Shown: positions 25,055-34,643, numbered from the stretch's first letter. The stretch is 51,130 nucleotides of DNA from Mesorhizobium sp. B2-4-15 (GCF_006658505.1 NZ_VFUZ01000035.1:1-51130), one strand, 5' to 3'. Program-made: numbers and translations. Notes: generated by a model from the letters alone, not told the origin.

Positions 25055-25945
25055 ATGAATTTGCAGAGCATGACCGGATTTGCCCGCGCCGTCGCCGAGC
25101 ATGACGGCACCTCCATCGCCTGGGAGGTCAAGTCCGTCAACGGCAAGAGCGTCGAGGTACGGCTGCGACTGCCGCAAGGTTTCGAACGGCTGGAGCCGGC
25201 GGTCAGGCAAACGCTGCAGAAGCGTTTCGCCCGCGGCAATTTCCAGGCGACGCTGACCATCGGCCGCGCTGCCGGCGCGCAGGCACAACCCGTCGTCAAC
25301 GAAGCGTTTCTGAAAGACCTTGCCGGTCTTGCCAAGCGACTGCAGGAGCAGTTTGGTGTTGCCCCCGCGACCGCTGACGGGTTGCTGTCGCTCCGTGGCG
25401 TGCTCGACATTCCCGAAACCGTCGAGACTGAAGAGGCGCGCACCGCCCTTGACACCGTCATCATGGCTGCGCTCGACGTGGCGCTGAAAGGCCTGGAACA
25501 GGCACGGCACGGTGAGGGCGCTGCACTGGCTCTGCTGCTGTCCGGCCATATCGACCTCATCGAGGTATTGACGCTGCGCGCGGAAGCGGACCCGTCGCGC
25601 GATCCGGCGGCGATCCGCGAACGCATCGGCGAACAGGTCAGGCTGTTGATGGACGCGTCCGCGAATCTGGACGCCAGCCGGCTGCACATGGAGGCGGCGT
25701 TCCTCGCCACCAAGGCCGATATTCGCGAAGAGATCGACCGGTTGAAAACGCATGTCGCGTCTGGCCGGGCGCTGCTCACGGGAGGCGGCGCGGTCGGTCG
25801 CAAGCTCGATTTTCTGGCACAGGAATTTAACCGCGAATCGAATACGCTGTGCTCGAAGTCGAACGCCGCCGCCGTCACCGCGATCGGGCTGGAACTGAAG
25901 GCCGTGGTCGACCAGTTTCGTGAACAGGTCCAGAATCTGGAGTAG
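25055..25945 (+). CDS. yicC: YicC family endoribonuclease
   Basis: A 296-residue protein starting MNLQSMTGFARA, the fixed opening of the YicC/YloC family, with the C-terminal family motif DFLAQEFNREANT-like (here LDFLAQEFNRESNTLCSK). YicC proteins are endoribonucleases; in E. coli YicC promotes decay of the RyhB small RNA. The ATG at 25055 is preferred because the family begins at this point; ATGs nine codons upstream lack support. The stop codon is only three bases before gmk, so the two are coupled. Confidence 0.93.
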   Translation: MNLQSMTGFARAVAEHDGTSIAWEVKSVNGKSVEVRLRLPQGFERLEPAVRQTLQKRFARGNFQATLTIGRAAGAQAQPVVNEAFLKDLAGLAKRLQEQFGVAPATADGLLSLRGVLDIPETVETEEARTALDTVIMAALDVALKGLEQARHGEGAALALLLSGHIDLIEVLTLRAEADPSRDPAAIRERIGEQVRLLMDASANLDASRLHMEAAFLATKADIREEIDRLKTHVASGRALLTGGGAVGRKLDFLAQEFNRESNTLCSKSNAAAVTAIGLELKAVVDQFREQVQNLE

Positions 25946-25948
25946 CCG

Positions 25949-26623
25949 ATGGTTGCCAAGGAACCGATGGTTCCCAGGGATTTGGGGTCCCGCATTCGCC
26001 GCCGGGGGCTGATGCTCGTCCTGTCGTCGCCGTCAGGTGCCGGCAAGTCGACAATCGCGCGCAATCTTCTGGAAAGCGATTCCAGCCTCGAACTGTCGGT
26101 CTCGGTCACCACCAGGCCGCGCCGCGGCAGCGAGATCGAGGGCGTTCATTACCATTTCCGGACGATGCGCGAGTTCGAGCGGCTGCGCGATTCCGACGCG
26201 CTGCTTGAATGGGCCGAAGTGCACGGCAATTGCTATGCGACGCCGCGCGAGCCCGCCGAACTGGCGCTGGCGCAGGGACGTGACATGCTGTTCGACATCG
26301 ACTGGCAAGGCGCCCAGCAACTCAAGGAAAAGATGCGCGCCGATATCGTCTCGATCTTCATCCTGCCGCCATCGATGAAGGAGTTGAAGTCGCGGCTGAA
26401 ACGCCGCGCCGAAGACCAGGAAGCAGTGATCGAGACACGTCTGAAGAACGCTCGTACCGAGATCGAGCACTGGAAGGAGTACGATTTCGTAATCGTCAAT
26501 GACGATCTCGACCGCGCCTTCGCCGAAGTGCGCGGCATCGTTGTAGCCGAGCGGTTGCGGCGGGACCGCCGGCCCGGTCTGTTCGATTTCGTCTCCGGCC
26601 TGCTGGACGAGAAGACGGCGTGA
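25949..26623 (+). CDS. gmk: Guanylate kinase
   Basis: Phosphorylates GMP to GDP. The 224-residue enzyme has the P-loop SPSGAGKST at 27-35, the GMP-binding stretch VSVTTRPRRGSEIEGVHYHF and the lid region, with DIDWQGAQQL following. The N-terminal 20 residues are an extension relative to E. coli, normal for Rhizobiales. It follows yicC after three bases and ends convergent with rsmA, 38 bases away. Confidence 0.97.
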   Translation: MVAKEPMVPRDLGSRIRRRGLMLVLSSPSGAGKSTIARNLLESDSSLELSVSVTTRPRRGSEIEGVHYHFRTMREFERLRDSDALLEWAEVHGNCYATPREPAELALAQGRDMLFDIDWQGAQQLKEKMRADIVSIFILPPSMKELKSRLKRRAEDQEAVIETRLKNARTEIEHWKEYDFVIVNDDLDRAFAEVRGIVVAERLRRDRRPGLFDFVSGLLDEKTA

Positions 26624-26661
26624 ACGCCTCTTCCTTCTCGCCGTGAACGGGCAGAAGCAAG

Positions 26662-27501
26662 CTACCCAGCATTGGTCAGGCGCACGAATTCCTCCACACT
26701 GAGTGTTTCGGCGCGTCGGGTCGGATCGATGCTGGCGCGTTCCAGCAAGGCCTCGCCGCCGAGGCTTTTCACGCTCTGCCGCAGCATCTTGCGGCGTTGG
26801 CCGAAGGCGGCTTCGGTGACGCGGCCGAGTTTTTTCACATCGGCGGGCAGCGGTGTCGCGCGTGGCTCCAGATGCACCACCGAAGAGGTGACCTTGGGCG
26901 GCGGCGTGAATGCCTGGGGCGGCACATCGAAAGCGATCCTGGCCTGCGTGCGCCAGCCCGCCAGCACGCCAAGCCTGCCATAGGCATCGCTGCCAGGCGC
27001 GGCGACGATGCGCTGGGCCACCTCGCGCTGGAACATCAGCGTCATCGAGGCGTAGAAGGGCGGCCAGTCCGGGACCGTCAACCATCGGATCAGCAGTTCC
27101 GTGCCAATATTATAAGGAAGGTTGGCCACGATCCGCACCGGGCCGCCGTTCCCGGCAGCCGCGGAAGCCAGCGCGGCGAAGTCAGTCTTCAAAGCGTCGC
27201 CGGAGATCACCTCCAGCCGGCCGGGATAATGCGCGGAGACTTCCGCAAGGGCGGCCAGGCAGCGTTCGTCGCGCTCGATGGCGACGACCCGGTGGGCGCC
27301 GTTGGAAAGCAGCGCTCTTGTCAGTCCTCCAGGTCCCGGGCCAACCTCGATCACCGTGGCATTTGTCAGATCGCCGGCGCTGCGCGCGATCTTGCCGGTC
27401 AAGTTGAGGTCGAGCAGGAAGTTCTGGCCGAGCGCCTTTTTCGCCTGCAGCCCGTGGCGCTCGATGACGTCGCGCAGCGGCGGCAGCCCGTCGATGCTCA
27501 T
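26662..27501 (-). CDS. rsmA: 16S rRNA (adenine(1518)-N6/adenine(1519)-N6)-dimethyltransferase
   Basis: Dimethylates two adjacent adenines in helix 45 of 16S rRNA late in small-subunit assembly. The 279-residue protein shows KALGQNFLLD near the N terminus, SAM motif I EVGPGPGGLT at about 52-61, and catalytic motif IV NLPYN. The ATG at 27501 (MSIDGLPPLRDVI) is chosen; a 24-codon extension into pdxA is rejected. It is the last gene of the lptF-lptG-lptD-surA-pdxA-rsmA string, the same pairing with pdxA and surA as in E. coli. Confidence 0.97.
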   Translation of the reverse strand: MSIDGLPPLRDVIERHGLQAKKALGQNFLLDLNLTGKIARSAGDLTNATVIEVGPGPGGLTRALLSNGAHRVVAIERDERCLAALAEVSAHYPGRLEVISGDALKTDFAALASAAAGNGGPVRIVANLPYNIGTELLIRWLTVPDWPPFYASMTLMFQREVAQRIVAAPGSDAYGRLGVLAGWRTQARIAFDVPPQAFTPPPKVTSSVVHLEPRATPLPADVKKLGRVTEAAFGQRRKMLRQSVKSLGGEALLERASIDPTRRAETLSVEEFVRLTNAG

Positions 27502-27526
27502 GCCCGAAGATCCGAAGCTGGAGCGC

Positions 27527-28543
27527 TCATGCGGCCGCAGCCTCTTTGTCGGTGTCGGCGAGCCTTCTGGCAAGCTTCAGCGCCGCAATCAGGCTGTCGG
27601 GCCGTGCAATGCCCTTGCCGGCGATGTCGAAGGCGGTGCCGTGGTCGGGCGATGTGCGGATGAAGGGCAGGCCGAGCGTCACGTTGACCGCTTCGTCGAA
27701 GGCCAGTGCCTTGGCAGGGATCAATGCCTGGTCGTGATACATGCACAGCGCCACGTCGTAGCCTGCTCGCGCCCGGATATGGAACAGCGTGTCCGCCGGC
27801 AGGGGGCCGAAAGCATCGATGCCTTCGGCGCGCAGGATATCGACCGCCGGGCGCACGATACGCTCATCCTCCAACCCCATGGAGCCGCCTTCACCCGCAT
27901 GCGGGTTGAGGCCGGCAATGGCGAGCCTCGGACTGGCGATGCCGAAGCGGCTGGCGAGGTCAGCGGCGGTGATGCGCGCGGTCGCGACGATCAACTCGCT
28001 GGTCAAAGCCTTCGGCACCTCGGCCAGAGCGATGTGTATGGTGACAGGAACCGTGCGCAGATCGGGGCCGGCCAGCATCATCACCGGCATCACCTCGACG
28101 CCGCTATGCCGGGCCGCCAGATAGGCCAGATATTCGGTGTGGCCGGGGAAGCGGAACCCTGCATCGTAGAGCGGCTTCTTGGCGATGGGGCAGGTGACCA
28201 CAGCCGCGGCCTCGCCGCCAAGGCAGGCAGCGACAGCGCGGTCGATGGCCTCGATGGTGCCGGCTGCGTTGGCCGGATCCGGCAGGCCGGGGGTGTCGAT
28301 AAAGTGGGCCGCCAGTGGAACGATCGGCAAGGCATGGGCGAAGACCTGCGCCGCTTGCGCGGGAGTTGTCTCGACGATCGGCACCGACACGCCGAGGTGA
28401 CTTGCGCGCGAGGCGATCAGCGCCGGATCGGCCAGCAGATAAAAGGCCGGCAAGGCAACAGCCTCGCGCGCCAGGAAGGCCGCGACAGCGATTTCAGGGC
28501 CGATGCCGGACGGATCGCCGACGCTCAACGCCAGCGCGGTCAT
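27527..28543 (-). CDS. pdxA: 4-hydroxythreonine-4-phosphate dehydrogenase
   Basis: Oxidises 4-phosphohydroxythreonine in the DXP-dependent route to pyridoxal phosphate. The 338-residue enzyme begins MTALALSVGDPSGIGPEI, the family signature. It carries FPGHTEYLA, metal-ligand histidines in GLNPHAGEGG and CMYHDQ, and the C-terminal RTSPDHGTAFDIAGKG. A GTG four codons upstream (28555) overlaps the surA end and is the alternative start. It lies between surA and rsmA. Confidence 0.97.
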   Translation of the reverse strand: MTALALSVGDPSGIGPEIAVAAFLAREAVALPAFYLLADPALIASRASHLGVSVPIVETTPAQAAQVFAHALPIVPLAAHFIDTPGLPDPANAAGTIEAIDRAVAACLGGEAAAVVTCPIAKKPLYDAGFRFPGHTEYLAYLAARHSGVEVMPVMMLAGPDLRTVPVTIHIALAEVPKALTSELIVATARITAADLASRFGIASPRLAIAGLNPHAGEGGSMGLEDERIVRPAVDILRAEGIDAFGPLPADTLFHIRARAGYDVALCMYHDQALIPAKALAFDEAVNVTLGLPFIRTSPDHGTAFDIAGKGIARPDSLIAALKLARRLADTDKEAAAA

Positions 28544-28556
28544 CGCGCTGCCCACG

Positions 28557-29489
28557 TCAGCGCTTGACGATGCGGGCTTTCGCCTTCAGCTCGTCAACAT
28601 ACTTCTTGCTGAGATCCTCGGCGGCCTTGTCGTTGGAGCCTTCGCTCTGGAACACCATCTGGGCAGCCTTGTCGTCGGACACTTCGCGCGAGGAGCAAAT
28701 GCCAATGAACTCGACGCCGCGTTCGGTCTCTCGCGTGACGGTGGCGCCGCCGACCTTCGTCGCCTTGATCTGCTCGGCCCAGTCGGCCGGCAGTTGCGGT
28801 GCCAGCACCCGGCCCAGGTCGCGGACGGTGACGTCGATCAGGCCCTTGGCAAACTCGCGCGTCGTGTTGCAGCCATTGAAACGGGCACGCATGGCGTCGG
28901 CCTCGCGCTTGCGCTTGGCCAGCGTTGCGCTGCGTTCGGCGGCCGGCACGACGAAGATGACCTGCTGCAGCATGTACTCGGTAGCGCTTGGCTTGGCCCC
29001 ACCCTTGTCGAGCATGCGCCTGACGGCATCTTGCTCGGTCACGCTGCCGCCTTCGCCGGAACGGTAACGCGCGCTCAAGGCCTGGCTCCAGGCCATCTGG
29101 GCGCGGATGAATTCCTTGAAATGGTCCTTGCCGACGCCGGACTTTTCCATGACGCCGTCAAGCTGGCTGATCTGCATCTTGTTGTTGGCGGCGAAGCGCT
29201 GATAGGCAGCCTGCACCTGGGCGTCGCCGATGCGGATACCAAGCCGCCTGGCCTCGGCCAAGCGCAGCGTCTGGTCGATCATTTCCTGCGCGGCGTCGCC
29301 CTTCTTGTGCTGCAGCTTCAGGAAGGCGGCACGATGCGCGATATCGCCGCTGGTGACGGGTATGTCGTTGACGACGTATTTGATCTCGCTGGCGAAAGCC
29401 GGCGGCGTCATGACGGTCATTGACACGGATGTCGCCGCCACAAGCAACGCGAACCCTGCTGAAAAGAGGTATTTCCTCATCATTGGCAT
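28557..29489 (-). CDS. SurA-like outer-membrane protein chaperone
   Basis: A 310-residue exported protein with a signal peptide ending near residue 33 (FASEIK). The following region, IKYVVNDIPVTSGDIAHR, is the SurA N-terminal chaperone segment that binds unfolded outer-membrane proteins. A single parvulin-like region may occupy about 165-290, but the isomerase motifs are weak, so it may be mainly a chaperone. It is smaller than E. coli SurA (428 residues, two parvulin domains). The position directly after lptD, whose product is a typical SurA client, supports the call. Confidence 0.85.
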   Translation of the reverse strand: MPMMRKYLFSAGFALLVAATSVSMTVMTPPAFASEIKYVVNDIPVTSGDIAHRAAFLKLQHKKGDAAQEMIDQTLRLAEARRLGIRIGDAQVQAAYQRFAANNKMQISQLDGVMEKSGVGKDHFKEFIRAQMAWSQALSARYRSGEGGSVTEQDAVRRMLDKGGAKPSATEYMLQQVIFVVPAAERSATLAKRKREADAMRARFNGCNTTREFAKGLIDVTVRDLGRVLAPQLPADWAEQIKATKVGGATVTRETERGVEFIGICSSREVSDDKAAQMVFQSEGSNDKAAEDLSKKYVDELKAKARIVKR

Positions 29490-29577
29490 CCCAATTCTAT
29501 CCCGGTTCCGCCCAATTTCGTCCTCTTCCGGGTGCGCGAATCCGTGCCAGCCCTATGCGGCGAAACGATGTCGCCGA

Positions 29578-31998
29578 CTACTGGATGGCGTCGACTGCGT
29601 TGGTTGACGAGCCGAAGTCGCCGAGGGTGCGGAACGACAGGTTGAAGCCGATGCTCTGCGTCACCTCTCTGGTGTGAAGGTCGCGCGACTGCGCGTACGT
29701 CATCAGGTAGGTGAAGCAGGAATCGTTGTAGGCGAAGCCGACCCCGTCCTTGACCAGCAGGCCTTCCTGCAGGTCGTAGGTTCCTGTCCCGAACACGCGC
29801 CAGCTCTGTGCAAGATGCGTGGACGCACCGAGCGTGACCTCGTGACGGTCGGTCGTGAAACCATAGAGCGGCTGAGCCTGGATGAACGCATATTTGGCGC
29901 TCAATGACACCGGCAGGCCCGAATAGGCAGCCTTGACCTCGGCGCGGCGAATTTCGAAGGACTGTTCGTCGAAGCGGCCGCTGACCGAGGCCGCGAACCC
30001 GTTCGGGCTGTTGATGCCAAAGAGGCCGACATAGTCGGACTTGGTATTCTGAAGGCCCGAATAGGCGCCGACATTGACCAGATCGGGAGCGGCGAAGGAG
30101 TTCTCGCCGCCAAGCTGATAGGATTGGCCGAAAATGGCATTGGTGCCCCAGCCATTGATATAGGAGCCGGAATAGCGCACGCCGACATTGGCGCGCGAAC
30201 CGCCTTCCACACGGTCGTAACCAGAGAACTTGTCGCGTTCGAACAGGGTGGTTGCGTCGAACACCATGCTCTGGGCGTCTTCGTTCGGGACGGAGAGGCC
30301 GCCGACATATTGTTCGTTCGGCCGCATAAACACCTGCGCCATCGGCTCGAAGACATGGCTGGATCCGCTGGCCATGGAAAACAGCACCGGCCAACGCATC
30401 TCGAGGCCGGCGGTTGCCATGAAGCGGGCAAAGGACGAGCGCATGTCGTCCTGCTCACCCAAATTCGTCGCCATGTGGTTGATCGCGGCAAGCGAGCCCG
30501 ATGAGGCGTTGAGATAGTCGACGTCGCCCTGCAGCGCCAGCAACGGCGTCAGCACCAGTCCCCCGTCAGTGACGAATGACCGCTTCCACTCGGTCTCGGC
30601 GGTCAGACGCCCGGACTCGCCTTCGATGCCGCGCACGCGTTGTGTACCCGAAGCGGGCACGTAAGGTTTAAAGTAGGCCTCATCGAGATCGTCGCGGCGG
30701 ACGACCCGCGTGTTGACATTGAACGACAGCTGGCCGCCGGCGACCGCAACATCGGGGATGTAGGCATAGTCGAGCGACGGCAGCACCCAGGGCTGCTGGC
30801 CGCTGCGCGCAGCGGGATTGCTGTTTAGAGTATTTTCCTGGACGTCGAAATGCATGGCGCGCACGTCGAAATAGTTACGGCCATTGAGGCCCGTCAGGTA
30901 AACCGATGACTGGTGAACGGCGGCGTTGTATTTGTCGATATTGTAGGTGCTGGCGAAGTTCTTGTCTGTCTGCAGCAGCACATCCCAGCCGAAATTCCAG
31001 CGTTCGTTGATCGCGAACTGTCCCTGCGTGCCCATCATGCCGCGAAACTTGTTCGGATCGCCAGCTGCACCCGAACTGACATTGCGGCCGGCGCTGTCGA
31101 TGAAGGCGTCGGGATTCCGCTGCTGAATGCCGGCGATCTTCAAACTGTATTCGCCATTGTTGAAGCGCTGGCGCCACTCGGCCTCTCCAAGGAAGCCCTG
31201 CTTGGTGTAGCCGCTTCCCGTCACCGTCAGGTCGTATGTCGGCGAAAGGGCGAAATAATAGGGGATCTTGACGCTATACCCCAGGTGGCTGTTGTAATTG
31301 ACGCTTGGGATCAGGAACCCGCTCTTGCGCTTCACCGTCGGGTCGGCGATCTCGAACGCCGGCAGGTAGGCGAGCGGAAAGCCGAAGAATTCGAAATTCG
31401 CGTTCTCGAAACGAACCGTCTTCTTCTCGCCGTTCCAGATGATCTTCCTGGCCTTCACGCGCCAGGTCGGCGCCTTGTCGGGCTTGTCCTCGCAGGGCTC
31501 GCAGGCGGTGTAGACGCCATTGTGGAAGGTGGTCAGCACGCCACCCATGCGCTCGGCGCTCTCGGCGGCGAAATAGGCCTTGTCGACGGTTTCAACGCGA
31601 AGCGCGTTGACGAAACCATCGGCGAAATCATCGGTGATGTCGATATGCTGTGAATTGATCTTGGTGCCGTCGCTGTTGACGATTTCGACATTACCGCTGG
31701 CAACCATCCGCTTGGTGTTGCGGTTGTAGACGACCTTCTGGGCGACAAGGCGGTTGCCGCCATAGTCGATCTGCACGCCGCCGATAGCGGTCACGGTCTG
31801 GTTGTCGTTGTTGTACTCCAGCGTGTCGGCCGCCAGCAGCATCTGCGAGCCGGACGGAACCTTGGTCGCCATGTTGCCGACATCCTGCGCGAACGAAGGC
31901 AACGGCACGCCGCAGGCAAGCAGGCACGCCAAGGCGCTCGCCGCATAGAGGCGCGCCAAATTGGCCTGCCTGTTGCTGGGCAAAAACGCCTCCCTCAC
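29578..31998 (-). CDS. lptD: LPS-assembly protein LptD
   Basis: The outer-membrane beta-barrel that inserts lipopolysaccharide into the outer leaflet. The 806-residue precursor has a signal peptide ending PSFAQ near residue 38, a periplasmic OstA/LptA-like beta-jellyroll (about 50-180) that receives LPS, and a large C-terminal barrel. The GTG start overlaps the lptG stop codon as TAGTG, so LptG and LptD are coupled. Mature cysteines are few: the ACEPC pair near residue 170 and one in DSCFTY near the C terminus, which differs from the four-cysteine E. coli protein. Confidence 0.95.
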   Translation of the reverse strand: MREAFLPSNRQANLARLYAASALACLLACGVPLPSFAQDVGNMATKVPSGSQMLLAADTLEYNNDNQTVTAIGGVQIDYGGNRLVAQKVVYNRNTKRMVASGNVEIVNSDGTKINSQHIDITDDFADGFVNALRVETVDKAYFAAESAERMGGVLTTFHNGVYTACEPCEDKPDKAPTWRVKARKIIWNGEKKTVRFENANFEFFGFPLAYLPAFEIADPTVKRKSGFLIPSVNYNSHLGYSVKIPYYFALSPTYDLTVTGSGYTKQGFLGEAEWRQRFNNGEYSLKIAGIQQRNPDAFIDSAGRNVSSGAAGDPNKFRGMMGTQGQFAINERWNFGWDVLLQTDKNFASTYNIDKYNAAVHQSSVYLTGLNGRNYFDVRAMHFDVQENTLNSNPAARSGQQPWVLPSLDYAYIPDVAVAGGQLSFNVNTRVVRRDDLDEAYFKPYVPASGTQRVRGIEGESGRLTAETEWKRSFVTDGGLVLTPLLALQGDVDYLNASSGSLAAINHMATNLGEQDDMRSSFARFMATAGLEMRWPVLFSMASGSSHVFEPMAQVFMRPNEQYVGGLSVPNEDAQSMVFDATTLFERDKFSGYDRVEGGSRANVGVRYSGSYINGWGTNAIFGQSYQLGGENSFAAPDLVNVGAYSGLQNTKSDYVGLFGINSPNGFAASVSGRFDEQSFEIRRAEVKAAYSGLPVSLSAKYAFIQAQPLYGFTTDRHEVTLGASTHLAQSWRVFGTGTYDLQEGLLVKDGVGFAYNDSCFTYLMTYAQSRDLHTREVTQSIGFNLSFRTLGDFGSSTNAVDAIQ

Positions 31999-33080
31999 TA
32001 GCCGTCTTCCTTGTATAGCAGGAAAGTCACCCCGAAGAACATAGCTACTACAACCGGCACCCAGGCGGCTATCGCCGTCGGCACGAACCCCGCCACGCCG
32101 AATGCCTTCACCAGCACCGAAACGACATAAAGCAGAAACCCGGCAACGACGCCACCCAGAATCATCGTCGCCGATTGCCCCATCCTCGCAAATCGCATTG
32201 AAACTGTTGCCGCAATCAGCGTCATGGCGACGAGGAGGAACGGCAACGCCACCAGCGAATCAAACTGCATGGCAAAGGCATTTGCCTTGAGGCCGAAGGA
32301 ACGGGCAACCTCGATTTTTCCAGGCAGGTCGTAGAAGGGAATGGTTTCCGGGCGCGCCAGTCGCTCCTGCACGAATTCCGGCTTGAGATTGGTCGGTACA
32401 CGATCGCTCGCCGCAAGCTGGATCGTGCCGTTCCTGAAGGTCTTCACATCCTGCAAATCCCAATAGCCGTCGCGCAGGTAAGCACGCGCGGCGTCCTTGC
32501 GCTCGACGATGTTGCCTTGCGGGTCGAGGATGAAAAAGACGGCGTCGGCCATCTCCAAGCCTTGGTTGAGGATGGCCCGCGCACCGATAATGGTGTCACC
32601 GGAACTGGTTTTCTGGCGGATCCAGGGGGCGGCATCTGCGGAAACCGTGTTTGATTTGCCGGAGCGCAGCTGGGTCTCGATCTGCTCGGACCAGGAGAAG
32701 GCATGCGCGGCAAGCGGGTTGATGAGCCCGACCGACACGATGCCGAACAGCAGCGCTCCGATGCAGCACGGCAAAAGGAATTGCCAGGCGGAAACGCCGG
32801 CGGACCGCGCGATGACCAGCTCGTAGCGCCGGTTGAGCGAAACCAGCGTCGCCATGGCCGAGAACAGGCCGACAAACGGTACCGTCTGCAGCATGATCAT
32901 CGGCATCCGAAGGCCCGAAATGGCCATCGCCGTCCCATAGGTGAAGCCGGGCAGGCCGGTGGTGCGGCCGGACAGCTCGGTGAAATCGATCAGGAACACC
33001 AGCGCCAGCAGGCCGATGAAGAACCAGATCGTGATCGCCACGTAGCGGAAGAAGAAATAACGGCCAAGCGTCCAGCCCAT
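31998..33080 (-). CDS. lptG: LPS export ABC transporter permease LptG
   Basis: One of two permeases that, with the LptB ATPase, extract LPS from the inner membrane and push it along the LptC-A-D bridge. The 360-residue YjgP/YjgQ-family protein has three N-terminal helices, a periplasmic beta-jellyroll (about 135-265) and three C-terminal helices. It starts MGWTLGRYFFFRYVAIT. The ATG overlaps the lptF stop codon (TGATG arrangement) and its stop overlaps the lptD start. Confidence 0.95.
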   Translation of the reverse strand: MGWTLGRYFFFRYVAITIWFFIGLLALVFLIDFTELSGRTTGLPGFTYGTAMAISGLRMPMIMLQTVPFVGLFSAMATLVSLNRRYELVIARSAGVSAWQFLLPCCIGALLFGIVSVGLINPLAAHAFSWSEQIETQLRSGKSNTVSADAAPWIRQKTSSGDTIIGARAILNQGLEMADAVFFILDPQGNIVERKDAARAYLRDGYWDLQDVKTFRNGTIQLAASDRVPTNLKPEFVQERLARPETIPFYDLPGKIEVARSFGLKANAFAMQFDSLVALPFLLVAMTLIAATVSMRFARMGQSATMILGGVVAGFLLYVVSVLVKAFGVAGFVPTAIAAWVPVVVAMFFGVTFLLYKEDG

Positions 33081-34282
33081 CAGCCGACCCCTTGACCTGA
33101 AGTGTCGCGCCTGGACAAACGCAGTTTGAGGGCGTTCCAGCCATCACCGATACGGCTGGCCAGGTTCGTCACCCAATCGGCCCAGGCCACCGGCAGTTCC
33201 ATGGTCCGGTTGGATACTATGAACCAGATCGCCACGGCGGAAGCCACAATGGGCACGCCATAGACCATATAGGCGTATTGCGGAATTTCGTCTGCCTTGC
33301 TGGCGGCAAAAAAGCCAAGCCAGCGCACGAACAAGGATATCGCGATGGCCGTGATCAAGGGATTGACACGGGCCTCGCGATGCGAGCGCGCGTCCCCGGC
33401 GACCGCAAGCGCGATCAGGGCAAAGACCATGGAATAGGTCCATTCCGAAAACCGCTGGTCGATCTCGGCCCGGTATTCCTGCGGGTTTTGCTGAAAATTC
33501 TTGTCGTTGGGGCTTGGATTGAGCAGATATTGGGTGGTCTGGTCCTTCGGCAGGAGCGTCACCTGGCTGGCCGCCGACATGAACGCCGACATGTCGAAGG
33601 CATAGGACGTGAACCGGATGACCGACAGGTCGCCGGTCAGCGTTTTGCGGTGGATGACGCCGTCATTCATCATCAGCACCTTTTCGCCGCCGCGTTCGAC
33701 GATGCTGCCGGTCTTGGCGTAGTAGACGAGATTGACGCCTTCCTCACGCGAATCGGCGACGAAGATTCCGCCCAGACGATTGTCGGGAAGCCGCTCGCCA
33801 ATCTGCAGGAACAGCCCGTCCTCGATCTTTCGGAACGTGCCCTCCTGGATGATCAGTGACAACAGATCCGCGCGTGACTCCGCCACCAGGGCGCGATTTT
33901 TCTGCCGCGCATAGGGGTCTATGCCATTGTCGACCGCAAAGGAAAAAACGCTGGCCGCAAGGGCGAGAAGCATGATTGGCCGCACGATCGTCCAGCGTGA
34001 GGCACCCGAGGCGTTGACAACGGCGAGCTCGGAATCCGAATTCATGACGCTAAGTGTCTGGGCGACCGCCACCACCAGCGCGAAAGGCACGACGATCGGG
34101 ATGATCGAGGGAAGGATGAGGGCCGCGACCTCGAAGAAGGTCAGCGACGACTGGCCGCTGTCGGTGACCAGATCGATCTTGGCCAGCACCTGCGTCGTCC
34201 ACACAATGGCCAGCGTCCAGACCAGCGCCGCCAAGAAGACCACGAAAGCGCGGCGCATGATGTAGCGTTCAATGACCTTCAT
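33080..34282 (-). CDS. lptF: LPS export ABC transporter permease LptF
   Basis: Partner permease of LptG, same fold: helices at both ends and a central periplasmic jellyroll. The 400-residue protein begins MKVIERYIMRRAFVVFLAA, a typical LptF start, and has the conserved cytoplasmic-face segment NSDSELAVVNASGASRWTIV. It begins the minus-strand LPS export operon, facing pepA across a 361-base divergent region. Loss is normally lethal in bacteria dependent on LPS. Confidence 0.95.
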   Translation of the reverse strand: MKVIERYIMRRAFVVFLAALVWTLAIVWTTQVLAKIDLVTDSGQSSLTFFEVAALILPSIIPIVVPFALVVAVAQTLSVMNSDSELAVVNASGASRWTIVRPIMLLALAASVFSFAVDNGIDPYARQKNRALVAESRADLLSLIIQEGTFRKIEDGLFLQIGERLPDNRLGGIFVADSREEGVNLVYYAKTGSIVERGGEKVLMMNDGVIHRKTLTGDLSVIRFTSYAFDMSAFMSAASQVTLLPKDQTTQYLLNPSPNDKNFQQNPQEYRAEIDQRFSEWTYSMVFALIALAVAGDARSHREARVNPLITAIAISLFVRWLGFFAASKADEIPQYAYMVYGVPIVASAVAIWFIVSNRTMELPVAWADWVTNLASRIGDGWNALKLRLSRRDTSGQGVG

Positions 34283-34643
34283 GAAGGCTTTACTCGATTT
34301 TCTCGAACGGCATCATGCCACCACATTAAGGGTAGCTGTCCGGCGACGCCCGCACAACTGGCTCCGTTGGGCTGCATCAGGCAGGCGATCCGGTTCCCGT
34401 CCCACGTCGCGTGCCGCAGTGGACCGGAGTGTCGGCGGGAATGGATAAGAAAGGGCGAACATCGATGGTTAACAACAAGTTGCGGCTAAAAGCGGGGCCG
34501 TGCCGCGACGAATCGCCATCGATTCCGTGTGTCATATGGGTAGCCATTTTGGCAAAGTCTTGCCAAATGCCGGAAAACGACCAAATGTCGCGGATCGCTT
34601 CAAACCGCTTCGCGCAATCTTACGCAATCCCCGAAAGCAGGAC
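34283..34643. other. Divergent intergenic region between lptF and pepA
   Basis: Holds the start regions of two divergent units. Short frames here lack coding character. The main visible structure is the inverted repeat at 34548-34567. I could not identify clear -35/-10 pairs for either gene. Confidence 0.5.
34548..34567. promoter_or_regulatory. Inverted repeat upstream of pepA
   Basis: TTTGGCAAAGTCTTGCCAAA has perfect 8-base arms with a 4-base centre, about 77 bases before the pepA start. It looks like an operator for a dimeric repressor, but no regulator is identified. Confidence 0.45.

Noticed and set aside
34548..34567. Possible sigma-54 promoter (TGGCA and TTGC elements) upstream of pepA
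   Set aside because: The GG and GC elements are 11 rather than 12 bases apart, and the sequence is fully palindromic, so an operator is the simpler reading.
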